From Pseudomonadota bacterium (GTDB lineage: Bacteria > Pseudomonadota > Alphaproteobacteria > Sphingomonadales > Sphingomonadaceae), in NCBI GenBank assembly GCA_023436615.1, contig JAEZIO010000035.1:1-45376 (forward strand): 45,376 nucleotides of DNA, given 5' to 3'. The translations under genes were made by a program, and so were the position numbers. Below the pieces are notes generated by a model. That model was given only the letters and a program-made list of their open reading frames with translations, ran no database searches and was not told where the DNA came from. This document shows positions 9,774 to 17,129 of the stretch, piece after piece. Position 1 is the stretch's first letter, and each line of letters starts with the position of its first letter.

Positions 9774-10244
9774 TTACCAGCGGTAGTGGCTGAAGGCGCG
9801 GTTCGCCTCGGCCATGCGGTGCGTGTCCTCGCGCTTCTTCACGGCGTTGCCGCGATTCTGCGCCGCGTCCATCAGCTCGCCCGACAGCCGCCCGGCCATG
9901 GTCTTTTCAGAGCGGGCGCGCGCCGCCGAGATCAGCCAGCGGATGGCAAGCGCCTGGGCGCGCTCGGGACGAACCTCGACCGGAACCTGGTAGGTCGCGC
10001 CGCCGACGCGGCGGGAGCGGACCTCGATGCCGGGCTTCACGTTGTTCAGCGCGTCGTGGAAGACCGACAGCGGCTCCTTCTTGAGACGGGCTTCGACATT
10101 GTCGAGCGCACCGTAGACGATGTTTTCGGCGACCGACTTCTTTCCGTCCAGCATCACGCTGTTCATGAACTTCGAAAGAACCTCATCCCCGAACTTCGGA
10201 TCCGGGAGGATTTCGCGCTTTTCGGGGCGACGACGACGAGACAT
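9774..10244 (-). CDS. rpsG: 30S ribosomal protein S7
   Basis: S7 (156 residues) organises the 3' major domain of 16S rRNA at the mRNA exit. It begins MSRRRRPEKREILPDPKFGD and contains the basic segments VRSRRVGGATYQVPVEVRPE and RGNAVKKREDTHRMAEANRA, ending FSHYRW. An AAGGA ribosome site precedes the ATG. In E. coli S7 represses translation of its own operon. No equivalent site was identified here. Confidence 0.97.
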   Translation of the reverse strand: MSRRRRPEKREILPDPKFGDEVLSKFMNSVMLDGKKSVAENIVYGALDNVEARLKKEPLSVFHDALNNVKPGIEVRSRRVGGATYQVPVEVRPERAQALAIRWLISAARARSEKTMAGRLSGELMDAAQNRGNAVKKREDTHRMAEANRAFSHYRW

Positions 10245-10302
10245 AGGAGCTTCCTTTCTCTTCAGCCTGATCCGGAACCCGTCCGGGGCTTACTGCTCTG
10301 AA

Positions 10303-10674
10303 TTACTTGGGACGCTTGGCGCCGTACTTGGAACGCGACTGCCGGCGATCCTTGACACCCTGGGTGTCGAGCACGCCGCGAAGCACGTGATAGCGGACAC
10401 CCGGAAGGTCGCGCACGCGGCCGCCGCGGATCAGCACGACGCTGTGCTCCTGGAGGTTGTGCCCTTCGCCCGGAATGTAGCTGATCACTTCGCGCTGGTT
10501 GGTCAGGCGGACCTTGGCCACCTTGCGCAGCGCCGAGTTCGGCTTCTTCGGGGTCGTCGTATAGACGCGCGTGCAGACTCCGCGCTTCTGCGGGTTCTGC
10601 TCCATCGCAGGGACCTTCGATTTGGCCTTCTGCGCTTCGCGACCCTTGCGGATCAGCTGGTTAATCGTCGGCAT
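10303..10674 (-). CDS. rpsL: 30S ribosomal protein S12, with Arg at position 88
   Basis: S12 (123 residues) controls decoding fidelity at the A site. The sequence MPTINQLIRKGREAQKAKSK, the TTPKKPNSALRK loop (Lys43 retained) and GEGHNLQEHSVVLIRGGRVR are typical. Residue 88, Lys in most bacteria, is Arg here (codon at 10411-10413). The same change is a known streptomycin-resistance mutation in E. coli and Mycobacterium. An upstream in-frame start at 10713 was rejected because MPTINQL is the universal S12 N-terminus. This is the first gene of the cluster. Confidence 0.97.
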   Translation of the reverse strand: MPTINQLIRKGREAQKAKSKVPAMEQNPQKRGVCTRVYTTTPKKPNSALRKVAKVRLTNQREVISYIPGEGHNLQEHSVVLIRGGRVRDLPGVRYHVLRGVLDTQGVKDRRQSRSKYGAKRPK

Positions 10675-10713
10675 GAAGCCCTTCACCTTTCGTTGCGGGC
10701 CAAAACCTCCCAA

Positions 10714-11049
10714 TGAGGCCGCCCGCGGTTACTTTGCCCAACAGAAAAAGCGCGAAAGCCTCGGCGGCCACTCGGCCAGCCGGCCTTTCACGCAAGTTGA
10801 GCAATGTTCAGCTCTTTGCCCGGCTCGCGATTCTGAAACCCAGTGTCGCGCGGACGGCCGGCCACATAGCTACCGGCCCGCGCCCGGTCAACGCCCATGC
10901 TGCGCATTTCGCGCATCCGACGAGCGACGAGCGCGCCCCACAAACCGACAAACGGACTTGGTCGACATGCGGCGGCGGGCGGTCGAAGTCCGTGTGCAGT
11001 CCCGCCTCGTCGGCCGCACCATCTGCATCTCCAAGGAGGGAGACGTAGA
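10714..11049. other. Non-coding region between the str operon and the next gene
   Basis: This 336-base gap separates the divergent rpsL and the small secreted-protein gene. It contains the candidate str promoter (10863-10891, minus strand), an mRNA leader of roughly 180 bases ahead of rpsL, and the AAGGAGG ribosome site of the rightward gene at 11033-11039. Open frames across it have no recognisable protein character and look like chance frames in GC-rich DNA. Confidence 0.7.
10863..10891 (-). promoter_or_regulatory. Candidate sigma-70 promoter of the str-S10 cluster
   Basis: On the minus strand TTGACC (10886-10891) is followed after exactly 17 bases by TATGTG (10863-10868), a good match to the housekeeping -35/-10 pattern. 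The expected start near 10856 would leave a leader of about 180 bases before the rpsL ATG at 10674. It is the best-matching promoter seen in the gap upstream of the whole minus-strand translation cluster. Confidence 0.6.
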
Positions 11050-11268
11050 ATGGCGTACCAAGCATTGATGGTTGCAGCGACCGTGGCTTTCCTCGCCGCC
11101 CCGGCGTCCGCGGCGCCCTCGCGCGCGAAACAGGCAGTCGCCCCGAAAGAAAAGATCTGCATCCAATATTCGAGCGACACGGGCAGCCGGATCGCGCGGA
11201 TCGACTGCAAGACGAAGTCGGACTGGGCCAAGGCGGGCGTCTATCTGGACGATCTCAACAAGAAATGA
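11050..11268 (+). CDS. Small secreted protein of unknown function
   Basis: A 72-residue protein with a clear Sec signal peptide (MAYQALMVAATVAFLAAPAS, cleavage expected after ASA) and a mature part of about 50 residues containing two Cys (in KICIQYSS and ARIDCKTKSDW) that could form one disulfide. The ATG is fixed by a strong AAGGAGG ten bases upstream. I do not recognise a named family. The short segment with CxQYSSDTGSRI recalls small conserved sphingomonad periplasmic proteins, but that is an impression. It converges with the helical-protein gene at 11311 across a hairpin. Confidence 0.75.
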   Translation: MAYQALMVAATVAFLAAPASAAPSRAKQAVAPKEKICIQYSSDTGSRIARIDCKTKSDWAKAGVYLDDLNKK

Positions 11269-11276
11269 TCTTCGGT

Positions 11277-11308
11277 CGGTCCCGGCGGCCCCCAAAGCGC
11301 CGGGACCG
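11277..11308. terminator. Hairpin between convergent genes (possible bidirectional terminator)
   Basis: A perfect 11-bp stem, CGGTCCCGGCG with CGCCGGGACCG, and a 10-base loop lie between the stop codons of two convergent genes (11268 and 11311). The location and stem strength suit a shared terminator, but neither side has a real run of T residues. Confidence 0.55.
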
Positions 11309-11310
11309 CC

Positions 11311-11655
11311 TTAATCGACGGGAGCTTCGGCGCCGTCGGTGAGCGGCGTCGGCTTGGGCCGCGGTTCGACCGGCGCCGTTTCGCCGCCCCGGGGTTTGCG
11401 CCGCCGAGGCTTGCCGCGGCCTTCGTCGCGGGCCCGTCGCTCGTGCGCATCGCGAACCTCGTCTCGGGCGATCTCGATCCGCCGCCTGGCCTCTTCCATT
11501 TCGGCGCGCAGCCGGTCCCGCGCCTGGTTCATCTCCGCCCGCGCCTCATCGAATGCCAGGCGCATCGCGTCGCGAGCATGGTCCATCGCATGGCGGAACT
11601 CGTCGCGCGCCTGCTCCATCGCGCGCCGCATCTCTTCGTACTTTTCTCGGTCCAT
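11311..11655 (-). CDS. Charged helical protein built of 11-residue repeats
   Basis: A 114-residue protein without signal peptide or membrane segment. Residues ~8-75 form a continuous predicted helix with 11-residue periodicity: EEMRRAMEQAR, DEFRHAMDHAR, DAMRLAFDEAR, then less exact AEMNQARDRLR and AEMEEARRRIE. Hydrophobic residues recur at positions 3, 6-7 and 10, giving an amphipathic face as in hendecad coiled coils or lipid-binding helices. Residues ~76-92 are very basic (GRGKPRRRKPRGG) and the end is Pro-rich. I recognise no family; a membrane-surface, nucleoid or phasin-like role are all possible. It is divergent from the PEBP-like gene. Confidence 0.7.
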   Translation of the reverse strand: MDREKYEEMRRAMEQARDEFRHAMDHARDAMRLAFDEARAEMNQARDRLRAEMEEARRRIEIARDEVRDAHERRARDEGRGKPRRRKPRGGETAPVEPRPKPTPLTDGAEAPVD

Positions 11656-11699
11656 GACTCACCTCACTGTCTTATCTGTATAACACAGCTTGTTGGTGA

Positions 11700-11724
11700 G
11701 GAACAGAGTCGACGAGAGCGAGTT
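11700..11724 (+). promoter_or_regulatory. EcfG-like promoter match upstream of the PEBP-like gene
   Basis: GGAAC (11700-11704), 16 bases, then AGTT (11721-11724). The alphaproteobacterial general-stress sigma factor EcfG recognises GGAAC-N16/17-CGTT, so this is one base away in the -10 element. Transcription would start about 20 bases before the ATG at 11752, leaving room for the GGAGG ribosome site. A similar match lies at 13020-13044. Confidence 0.4.
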
Positions 11725-11751
11725 GGCCGACGGCAACATTGGAGGCTCTGC

Positions 11752-12291
11752 ATGGGGAGGATCATTCCGCCCTTGCTGCTTGTCGCACTGGCGAATTGCG
11801 GAGCGGCTGGCGATAACCGCCAAGCTCACGACGAAGCGGGAACCGGCCAGACGTTCGCGCTGGCCAGCCAATCCTTTGCCGACGGGCAGCCGATTCCCGC
11901 GGCCCACACTTGCGACGGCACCAATCGGCCGCCGGAGTTGCATTGGACAGCGCCGCCAGGCGGCACGCGAAGCCTCGCTTTGGTAATGGACGATCCCGAC
12001 GCGCCGGGCGGCACGTTCCGCCATTGGGGCGTTGGCGGCATCCCGGCGAACGTGCGCTCGATGCAACAAGGCGGGGCCGTGCAAGTCGTCAACGATTTCG
12101 GCACGAAGGGCTACGGCGGTCCGTGCCCGCCGCACGGGGAGCGTCCTCACCGCTACCGCTTCAAGCTCTATGCCCTCGACGTCGAGCGGTTGTCGCTCCC
12201 AGGCGATGCCCGAGTGGACCAGTTCGAGACGCTAGCGGCGCAGCATCGGCTGGCGGTTGCGCAGCTGGTCGGCACCTACCGGCGCAAATAG
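11752..12291 (+). CDS. YbhB/YbcL (PEBP) family protein, probable exported lipoprotein
   Basis: A 179-residue member of the phosphatidylethanolamine-binding protein family (Raf-kinase-inhibitor-like; bacterial YbhB/YbcL). Family motifs visible are PPELHWTAPPGGTRSLALVM, DDPDAPGGTFRHWGVGGIPA and the C-terminal YGGPCPPHGERPHRYRFKLY, which together form the ligand pocket. The N-terminus MGRIIPPLLLVALANCG looks like an export signal ending in a Cys; Asn at -1 makes it an imperfect lipobox. GGAGG precedes the ATG by 7 bases. Ligand and role are unknown for most bacterial members. Confidence 0.88.
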   Translation: MGRIIPPLLLVALANCGAAGDNRQAHDEAGTGQTFALASQSFADGQPIPAAHTCDGTNRPPELHWTAPPGGTRSLALVMDDPDAPGGTFRHWGVGGIPANVRSMQQGGAVQVVNDFGTKGYGGPCPPHGERPHRYRFKLYALDVERLSLPGDARVDQFETLAAQHRLAVAQLVGTYRRK

Positions 12292-12294
12292 TCC

Positions 12295-12699
12295 CTATTC
12301 GGTGGTCTCGCCTTCCCACTCTTCCTGCGCGTGACGGCGATCGGCCTCTTCCTTGGTCGACTGAACGACCTGGTCCTTGTGCTCGGGCGGACCGTAGATC
12401 GTGTAGAGCCGAAGCGGCTGCGAGCCGATGTTCCGCACGTTATGGCGCGCTCCCGCGGGGACGATCACGGCGAAATCGTCCTCGACGCGGTTCTCGCGGC
12501 CGTCGATGTCGATCGCGCCTTCGCCTTCTTCGATCCTGAAGAACTGGTCGCGGTCGGGGTGAACCTCCTCGCCGATCTCTTCTCCCGGCTGCAGCGTCAT
12601 GAGGACCAGCTGCAAGTGCGCACCGGTGTAGAGAACGCGCCGGAAATCTTCGTTCTCGACAGTCACCTTCTCGATATTGTCGCAATATCCGCGTTTCAT
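12295..12699 (-). CDS. Cupin domain protein
   Basis: A 134-residue single-domain cupin (mannose-6-phosphate-isomerase-like type). The first cupin motif is seen in GEEIGEEVHPDRDQFFRIEE (His, His-less second position, Glu) and the second in VIVPAGARHNVRNIG with its His. Such proteins bind a metal and may be small enzymes or sensors; no substrate can be named. The ATG at 12699 has AGGAG 8 bases upstream, inside the last codons of the small-lipoprotein gene, four bases before it, so the pair is an operon. A longer frame to 12768 was rejected. It ends three bases from the convergent PEBP-like gene. Confidence 0.88.
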   Translation of the reverse strand: MKRGYCDNIEKVTVENEDFRRVLYTGAHLQLVLMTLQPGEEIGEEVHPDRDQFFRIEEGEGAIDIDGRENRVEDDFAVIVPAGARHNVRNIGSQPLRLYTIYGPPEHKDQVVQSTKEEADRRHAQEEWEGETTE

Positions 12700-12703
12700 C
12701 GCG

Positions 12704-12988
12704 CTACTCCTGATTATTGGCCTCGTTGACCGCTTCGTTGGGGAGGTCGGCTGGTGGCGCGTTGCCACTTTCCGTGACGCTGTTGTCGGCGGCAGCGTTG
12801 CCGACGGCCTCGTCAGAGGCGTTCACGTCATTGGCGATGGCGTCAGGCTCCGGGCCAAGCGCCAGATTAACTTCAGCGGGGGTCAGCGCATTCGCCTGCG
12901 GCGCCATCACATTGTCGGCATCCCCCTGGTTGCACGCGGCGACCGCAGCGACGACGGCCAAAGCGCCGATGAACTGGAGGGCACGCAT
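12704..12988 (-). CDS. Small Asn/Ala-rich lipoprotein
   Basis: A 94-residue predicted lipoprotein: signal MRALQFIGALAVVAAVAAC with lipobox VAAC at residues 16-19. The mature part is low-complexity, rich in Asn, Ala, Asp and Glu (ANDVNASDEAVGNAAADNSV) and probably disordered. No family recognised; small lipoproteins of this composition recur elsewhere in this window (27169). It shares an operon with the downstream cupin gene, whose ribosome site lies in its final codons, and may be transcribed from an EcfG-like promoter at 13020-13044. Confidence 0.8.
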   Translation of the reverse strand: MRALQFIGALAVVAAVAACNQGDADNVMAPQANALTPAEVNLALGPEPDAIANDVNASDEAVGNAAADNSVTESGNAPPADLPNEAVNEANNQE

Positions 12989-13019
12989 TCCTGTCTCCCA
13001 ATGCAACCTGCCAAATCCC

Positions 13020-13044
13020 AACAGTCTCGCCGAAGCCCCGTTCC
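13020..13044 (-). promoter_or_regulatory. EcfG-like promoter match upstream of the lipoprotein-cupin pair
   Basis: On the minus strand GGAAC (13040-13044) is followed after 16 bases by TGTT (13020-13023), near the EcfG consensus GGAAC-N16/17-CGTT. The predicted start lies about 25 bases ahead of the lipoprotein ATG at 12988. Together with 11700-11724 it suggests that this neighbourhood belongs to the general stress response. Confidence 0.4.
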
Positions 13045-13058
13045 ACGGCGATGCCATG

Positions 13059-13985
13059 TCACAAACTGCCGAGCAGCGAGCCCTTTCGCGGGCGGATATA
13101 AAGCCGTCGAAGTTCCGGCCAGCGCGCGGATGCTTGTTCCTCGATGTTGCAGACGATCTGCTCGACCTCGCCGGCGGTCATCGTGTCGTCGAAATCGACG
13201 CTGATCATCGCGGTGATCTGGTCTGGCGATGAATGGACGGTCCGCACTTCACCCGCGGCGATCACCCCTTTGGCCTTGCACACCAGCGCACACAGCTCCG
13301 AGACGAGCTCGGGGTCGGCGGCCTCGCCGATCAGCAGCCCCTTCGATTCGTAGGCAAGGACAAAGGCGGTCAGAGCGAGGATCAGCCCGATCACGATCGA
13401 GGCGGCACCGTCGTAGAACGGATCGCCGGTCAGCTGGGCCAGATAAAGGCCGATGGCAGCCACGACGATGCCGGCCATGGCCGCGCCGTTCTCCAGAAGC
13501 ACGATGAAGGCTGCCGGGTCCTTGGACCGACGGATGGCCTCGATCCAGCCCAGCTGGCCCTTGGTCGCCTTGAACTCGCGGTAGGCTTCGAGGGTCGACC
13601 ATCCGTCGAGGATGAACGCGACAAGCAGGACGACGTAGCCCACGAGTGGCGATACGGTCGCGTGCGGATAGTGGAGGTGGACGATCCCTTCGTAGATCGA
13701 CACTCCGGCACCGAGCGCGAAGACCAGGACCGCGACCACGAAGCTCCAGAAATAGAGCTCCCGGCCGTAACCGAACGGATGGTATTCGTCGGCGGGCTTC
13801 CTCGCCTGGCGGCGACCCCACATCAGAAGAAGCTGGTTGGTGGAATCGACGACGCTGTGGACGCCTTCGGTGAGCATTGCCGATGAGCCGGTGATCGCTG
13901 CGGCGACGAACTTCGACGCGGCGATCCCGAGGTTCGCCAGCAAAGCGATCACCAGGGTTCGCGTGCTGGCGGTCGGCGAGCTCAT
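13059..13985 (-). CDS. Cation diffusion facilitator (CDF) family transporter, ZnT9-like
   Basis: A 308-residue inner-membrane divalent-metal/proton exchanger with about six membrane segments and a C-terminal cytoplasmic domain (from ~residue 210). The TM2 metal motif is seen in TEGVHSVVDSTNQLLLMWG (His and Asp four apart), and the loop DEYHPFGYGRELYFWSF is typical of the ZnT9/SLC30A9-like branch. In the TM5 metal position, where that branch generally has Glu-Asp, this protein has Glu-Asn (VLLENGAAMAG). Zn, Mn or Fe could be the substrate. No clear ribosome site precedes the ATG. It is upstream of the lipoprotein gene on the same strand. Confidence 0.9.
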   Translation of the reverse strand: MSSPTASTRTLVIALLANLGIAASKFVAAAITGSSAMLTEGVHSVVDSTNQLLLMWGRRQARKPADEYHPFGYGRELYFWSFVVAVLVFALGAGVSIYEGIVHLHYPHATVSPLVGYVVLLVAFILDGWSTLEAYREFKATKGQLGWIEAIRRSKDPAAFIVLLENGAAMAGIVVAAIGLYLAQLTGDPFYDGAASIVIGLILALTAFVLAYESKGLLIGEAADPELVSELCALVCKAKGVIAAGEVRTVHSSPDQITAMISVDFDDTMTAGEVEQIVCNIEEQASARWPELRRLYIRPRKGSLLGSL

Positions 13986-14043
13986 GCCGAGCGGCTACTG
14001 CCGATCATGGATCGGCGCAATGCGGCGGCGGTTGCGACGGCCG

Positions 14044-15456
14044 TCAGATGTGGATGACCCGGCCAAAAGCAGCGAGCACGCTTTCGTGCATCATCTCGCT
14101 GAGCGTCGGATGCGGGAACACCGTGTTGATGAAGTCCTGCTCGACCAGCTCGGCGGTCTTGCCGATCGCATAGCCCTGGATAAGCTCGGTGACCTCCGCG
14201 CCGATCATGTGTGCGCCGAGGAGCTCGCCGGTCTTGGCGTCGAAGACGGTCTTGACGAAGCCCTCGGTCTCCCCGAGCGCGATGGCCTTGCCGTTGCCGG
14301 GGAACGGGAAGCGGCCGACCTTCACCTCGTATCCCGCTTCTTTCGCCTTGGCTTCGGTCAACCCCACGCTGGCGATCTGCGGCCGGCAATAGGTGCAGCC
14401 CGGGATGTTCTTCGCGTCCATCGGATGGGGGTGCGCATCCTTGTTGCCGAGCTCGCGAGCAATGGCTTCGGCGGCGATGATGCCTTCGTGGCTTGCCTTG
14501 TGCGCAAGCCAGGGCGGAGCGGTCACGTCGCCGATAGCCCAGATGCCGTCCGAATTGGTGCGACAATGCTCGTCGGTATCGATGTGGCCCTTCGTCGTCT
14601 TCACGCCGAGAGTTTCCAGACCGATCCCGTCGGTATTGGGAACGATGCCGACAGCGACGATCGCGTGGCTGAACCGCCGCTCGGCGACCTTGCCGTCCTT
14701 TGTCTTGATGCTCGCAGCAATGCCGTTGGCGTCGCTCTTCAGGCTTTCGACGCCCGCGGAGGTCAGGACTTCCATGCCCTGGGCGACGACCGACTTCGTC
14801 AGCGCCCGGCTCACTTCGGCATCCTCGACGGGCACGATGCGGTCGAGCATCTCGACCACCGTCACCTTCGCGCCGAGCTCGTTGTAGAAGCTCGCGAACT
14901 CGATGCCGATCGCGCCCGAGCCGATCACCAGCAGCTCGGTCGGCATTTCGGCCGGGACCATGGCGTGCCGGTACGTCCAGATGCGCTTGCCGTCCGACTT
15001 GGCGAACGGGAGGTCGCGCGCCCGCGCGCCGGTAGCGACGATGACGTGTTTCGCCGCCAGTTCCGTTGTATTTCCCTGGGCAGTGACCGTGAGCTTGCCT
15101 TTGCCGGTCAGCTTCCCCTCGCCCATGTGAACGGCGATCTTGTTGCCCTTCATGAGCCCCGTAACGCCGCGGTTCATCTGCGCGGCCACGGCGCGGCTAC
15201 GCTCGACCAGCTTCTTCAAGTTGAAACCCGGCTTGCCCGCGGACAGGCCGAACGAGTCCGCATGTTTCAGATGATGGAAGATCTCCGCCGAACGGAGAAG
15301 CGCCTTCGTCGGGATGCAGCCCCAGTTGAGGCATATCCCGCCGAGCACCTCGCGCTCGACGATCGCCGTCTTCAGGCCGAGCTGCGAAGCGCGGATCGCG
15401 GCGACATAGCCGCCCGGACCGGACCCTAGGACGACGACGTCATATTGCTCGGCCAT
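14044..15456 (-). CDS. lpdA: Dihydrolipoyl dehydrogenase (E3)
   Basis: A 470-residue flavoprotein that reoxidises dihydrolipoamide in the pyruvate, 2-oxoglutarate or branched-chain 2-oxoacid dehydrogenase complexes. It has the FAD-binding GSGPGGYVAA (residues 11-20), the redox disulfide in GGICLNWGCIPTKALL (Cys42 and Cys47), an NAD-binding VIGSGAIGIEF and the C-terminal active-site His in FPHPTLSEMMHES. Length and motifs are standard. No E1 or E2 genes are adjacent, so which complex it serves cannot be told. It follows dnaB on the same strand after two hairpins (15464-15505). Confidence 0.96.
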   Translation of the reverse strand: MAEQYDVVVLGSGPGGYVAAIRASQLGLKTAIVEREVLGGICLNWGCIPTKALLRSAEIFHHLKHADSFGLSAGKPGFNLKKLVERSRAVAAQMNRGVTGLMKGNKIAVHMGEGKLTGKGKLTVTAQGNTTELAAKHVIVATGARARDLPFAKSDGKRIWTYRHAMVPAEMPTELLVIGSGAIGIEFASFYNELGAKVTVVEMLDRIVPVEDAEVSRALTKSVVAQGMEVLTSAGVESLKSDANGIAASIKTKDGKVAERRFSHAIVAVGIVPNTDGIGLETLGVKTTKGHIDTDEHCRTNSDGIWAIGDVTAPPWLAHKASHEGIIAAEAIARELGNKDAHPHPMDAKNIPGCTYCRPQIASVGLTEAKAKEAGYEVKVGRFPFPGNGKAIALGETEGFVKTVFDAKTGELLGAHMIGAEVTELIQGYAIGKTAELVEQDFINTVFPHPTLSEMMHESVLAAFGRVIHI

Positions 15457-15463
15457 TCACGCT

Positions 15464-15505
15464 GCTCCGTTGCGGAGCCGCCCCCTTATTCCATCGCGGT
15501 GGAAT
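15464..15505. other. Two small hairpins between dnaB and lpdA
   Basis: Two perfect inverted repeats lie in the 59-base dnaB-lpdA gap: GCTCCG/CGGAGC around TTG (15464-15478) and ATTCCA/TGGAAT around six bases (15488-15505). On the transcribed (minus) strand the second comes first and is followed by AAGGGGG, so there is no T run. They may weaken read-through or stabilise the dnaB mRNA. Confidence 0.4.
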
Positions 15506-15515
15506 CGCAACCGGC

Positions 15516-17006
15516 TCAGCCGCGCGCTTCGGGCAGGAACCCTTCGTCGATGCGGTCGGAGAATTTGGTGATGCGGCTGTCGAACTTGACCCGCACCTTG
15601 CCGGTGGCGCCGTGGCGCTGCTTGGCGACGATGATCTCCGCGAGGCCGTACACCCGCCCCATCTCTTCCTGCCATTCGGCGAAGTCGGGGTGGTCGTCGG
15701 CCGGCTGCTTGGCGGCCATGTAATAATCCTCGCGGTAGATGAAGAGCACGATGTCGGCGTCCTGCTCGATCGACCCCGATTCACGAAGGTCCGAAAGCTG
15801 CGGGCGCTTGTCCTCGCGCTGCTCGACCGCGCGGCTGAGCTGCGACAGGCCGATCACCGGGACGTTGAGTTCTTTAGCAAGCGTCTTGAGACCGCGGCTG
15901 ATCTCGGAAATCTCGTTCACGCGGTTGTCGTTGCTGTTGCGGCCGGTGCCCTGAAGCAGCTGCAGATAGTCGACGATGACCAGGCCGATGCCCTTCTGCC
16001 GCTTGAGCCGCCGGGCGCGGGCGCGAAGCGCTGCAATCGTCAGGCCCGGCGTGTCGTCGATGTAAAGCGGGAGGCTTTCGAGCTCGGCGGCGGCCCGGGC
16101 GAGCTCGCGGAACTCCTGCTTGCTGATCTTGCCCATACGCAGGTTCTCGGAGCTGATCCCCGATTGCTCGGCGAGAATGCGGGTCGCGAGCTGATCCGCC
16201 GACATTTCCAGGCTGAAGAGCGCGGCCGCGGCGCCGCCGGACTTCTCCGGCTCGATCCCGTCCTCGGCATCGCGCAGGAACCGCTGCGCCGCCGCGAACG
16301 CGATATTCGTCCCGAGCGCGGATTTGCCCATGCCCGGACGGCCCGCGATGATGATGAGGTCGCTATTGTGCAGGCCGCCGATCTTCGCGTTGAGGCTTTC
16401 GAGCCCAGTCGTCAGCCCCGACAGGTGCCCGCCGCTGTTGAGAGCGCGCTCGGCGGTCTGCAGCGCGTCGCGCGTGGCCTCGGCGAAGCTCTTCGCCTTG
16501 CCCTCGACGCCCCCTTCTTCCGCGACCCGGTAAAGCTCGCTCTCCGCTTTTTCGATCTGCTCCAGCGGAGCCACTTCCTCGCTGGTGTCGAGCGCGCTTT
16601 CGACCAGGTCGCGCCCCACCCCGATCAACGCGCGCAGCAGCGCCAGGTCGTAGATTTGCTGGGCGAAGTCCTTCGCCGCGATGAGCGTCGCGCCCGAACC
16701 TGTCAAAGTCGCGAGATAGCCGGCGCCACCGACCTGCTTCATCGCCTCGTCGGCCTCGAACATCGGGCGCAGCGTCACCGGGTTCGCGACCATGTTCTTG
16801 TCGGTGAGCTTCAGGATCGAATCGTAGATTCGGCCGTGAAGCTCTTCGTGAAAATGGTGCGGCTTGAGCTTGAGGCCGACGTCCTCGACCAACCGGTTGT
16901 CGAGCATGAGCGCGCCCAAAAGCGCGGCCTCCGCCTCTACGTTCGCGGGGAGACTCGGGGTCCCGGCGGGTTGCGCCGGCTCGGAAATCGGAACGACTGA
17001 TGCCAT
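15516..17006 (-). CDS. dnaB: Replicative DNA helicase DnaB
   Basis: The hexameric 5'-3' helicase of the replication fork, 496 residues. An N-terminal primase-interacting domain (LPANVEAEAALLGALMLDNR near the start) is followed by a RecA-like domain with Walker A AGRPGMGKSALGTN, Walker B VIVDYLQLLQG and the late motif EQDADIVLFIYREDYY. The ATG at 17006 was preferred to GTG at 17012 because a GAAGG ribosome site lies 5 bases upstream of the ATG. It is divergent from dcd. No intein or insertion was seen. Confidence 0.96.
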   Translation of the reverse strand: MASVVPISEPAQPAGTPSLPANVEAEAALLGALMLDNRLVEDVGLKLKPHHFHEELHGRIYDSILKLTDKNMVANPVTLRPMFEADEAMKQVGGAGYLATLTGSGATLIAAKDFAQQIYDLALLRALIGVGRDLVESALDTSEEVAPLEQIEKAESELYRVAEEGGVEGKAKSFAEATRDALQTAERALNSGGHLSGLTTGLESLNAKIGGLHNSDLIIIAGRPGMGKSALGTNIAFAAAQRFLRDAEDGIEPEKSGGAAAALFSLEMSADQLATRILAEQSGISSENLRMGKISKQEFRELARAAAELESLPLYIDDTPGLTIAALRARARRLKRQKGIGLVIVDYLQLLQGTGRNSNDNRVNEISEISRGLKTLAKELNVPVIGLSQLSRAVEQREDKRPQLSDLRESGSIEQDADIVLFIYREDYYMAAKQPADDHPDFAEWQEEMGRVYGLAEIIVAKQRHGATGKVRVKFDSRITKFSDRIDEGFLPEARG

Positions 17007-17129
17007 GCCCACCTTCTACGCTGGGCCCATTGTCGCTCCAAACGGACAAAAGGGGAACCGCGATGTGGATAACGAGGATATCGGGCAAGCCTGATTGAAG
17101 CATCCGCGGGCGCCCGTTACCCGTCGCCA

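Noticed and set aside
10788..11231. Minus-strand frames in the rpsL upstream gap as possible genes
   Set aside because: No ribosome site or family similarity, and they overlap the candidate str promoter and the secreted-protein gene.
13837..15429. A 530-codon plus-strand frame opposite lpdA
   Set aside because: Shadow of the certain lpdA gene in the reverse strand.
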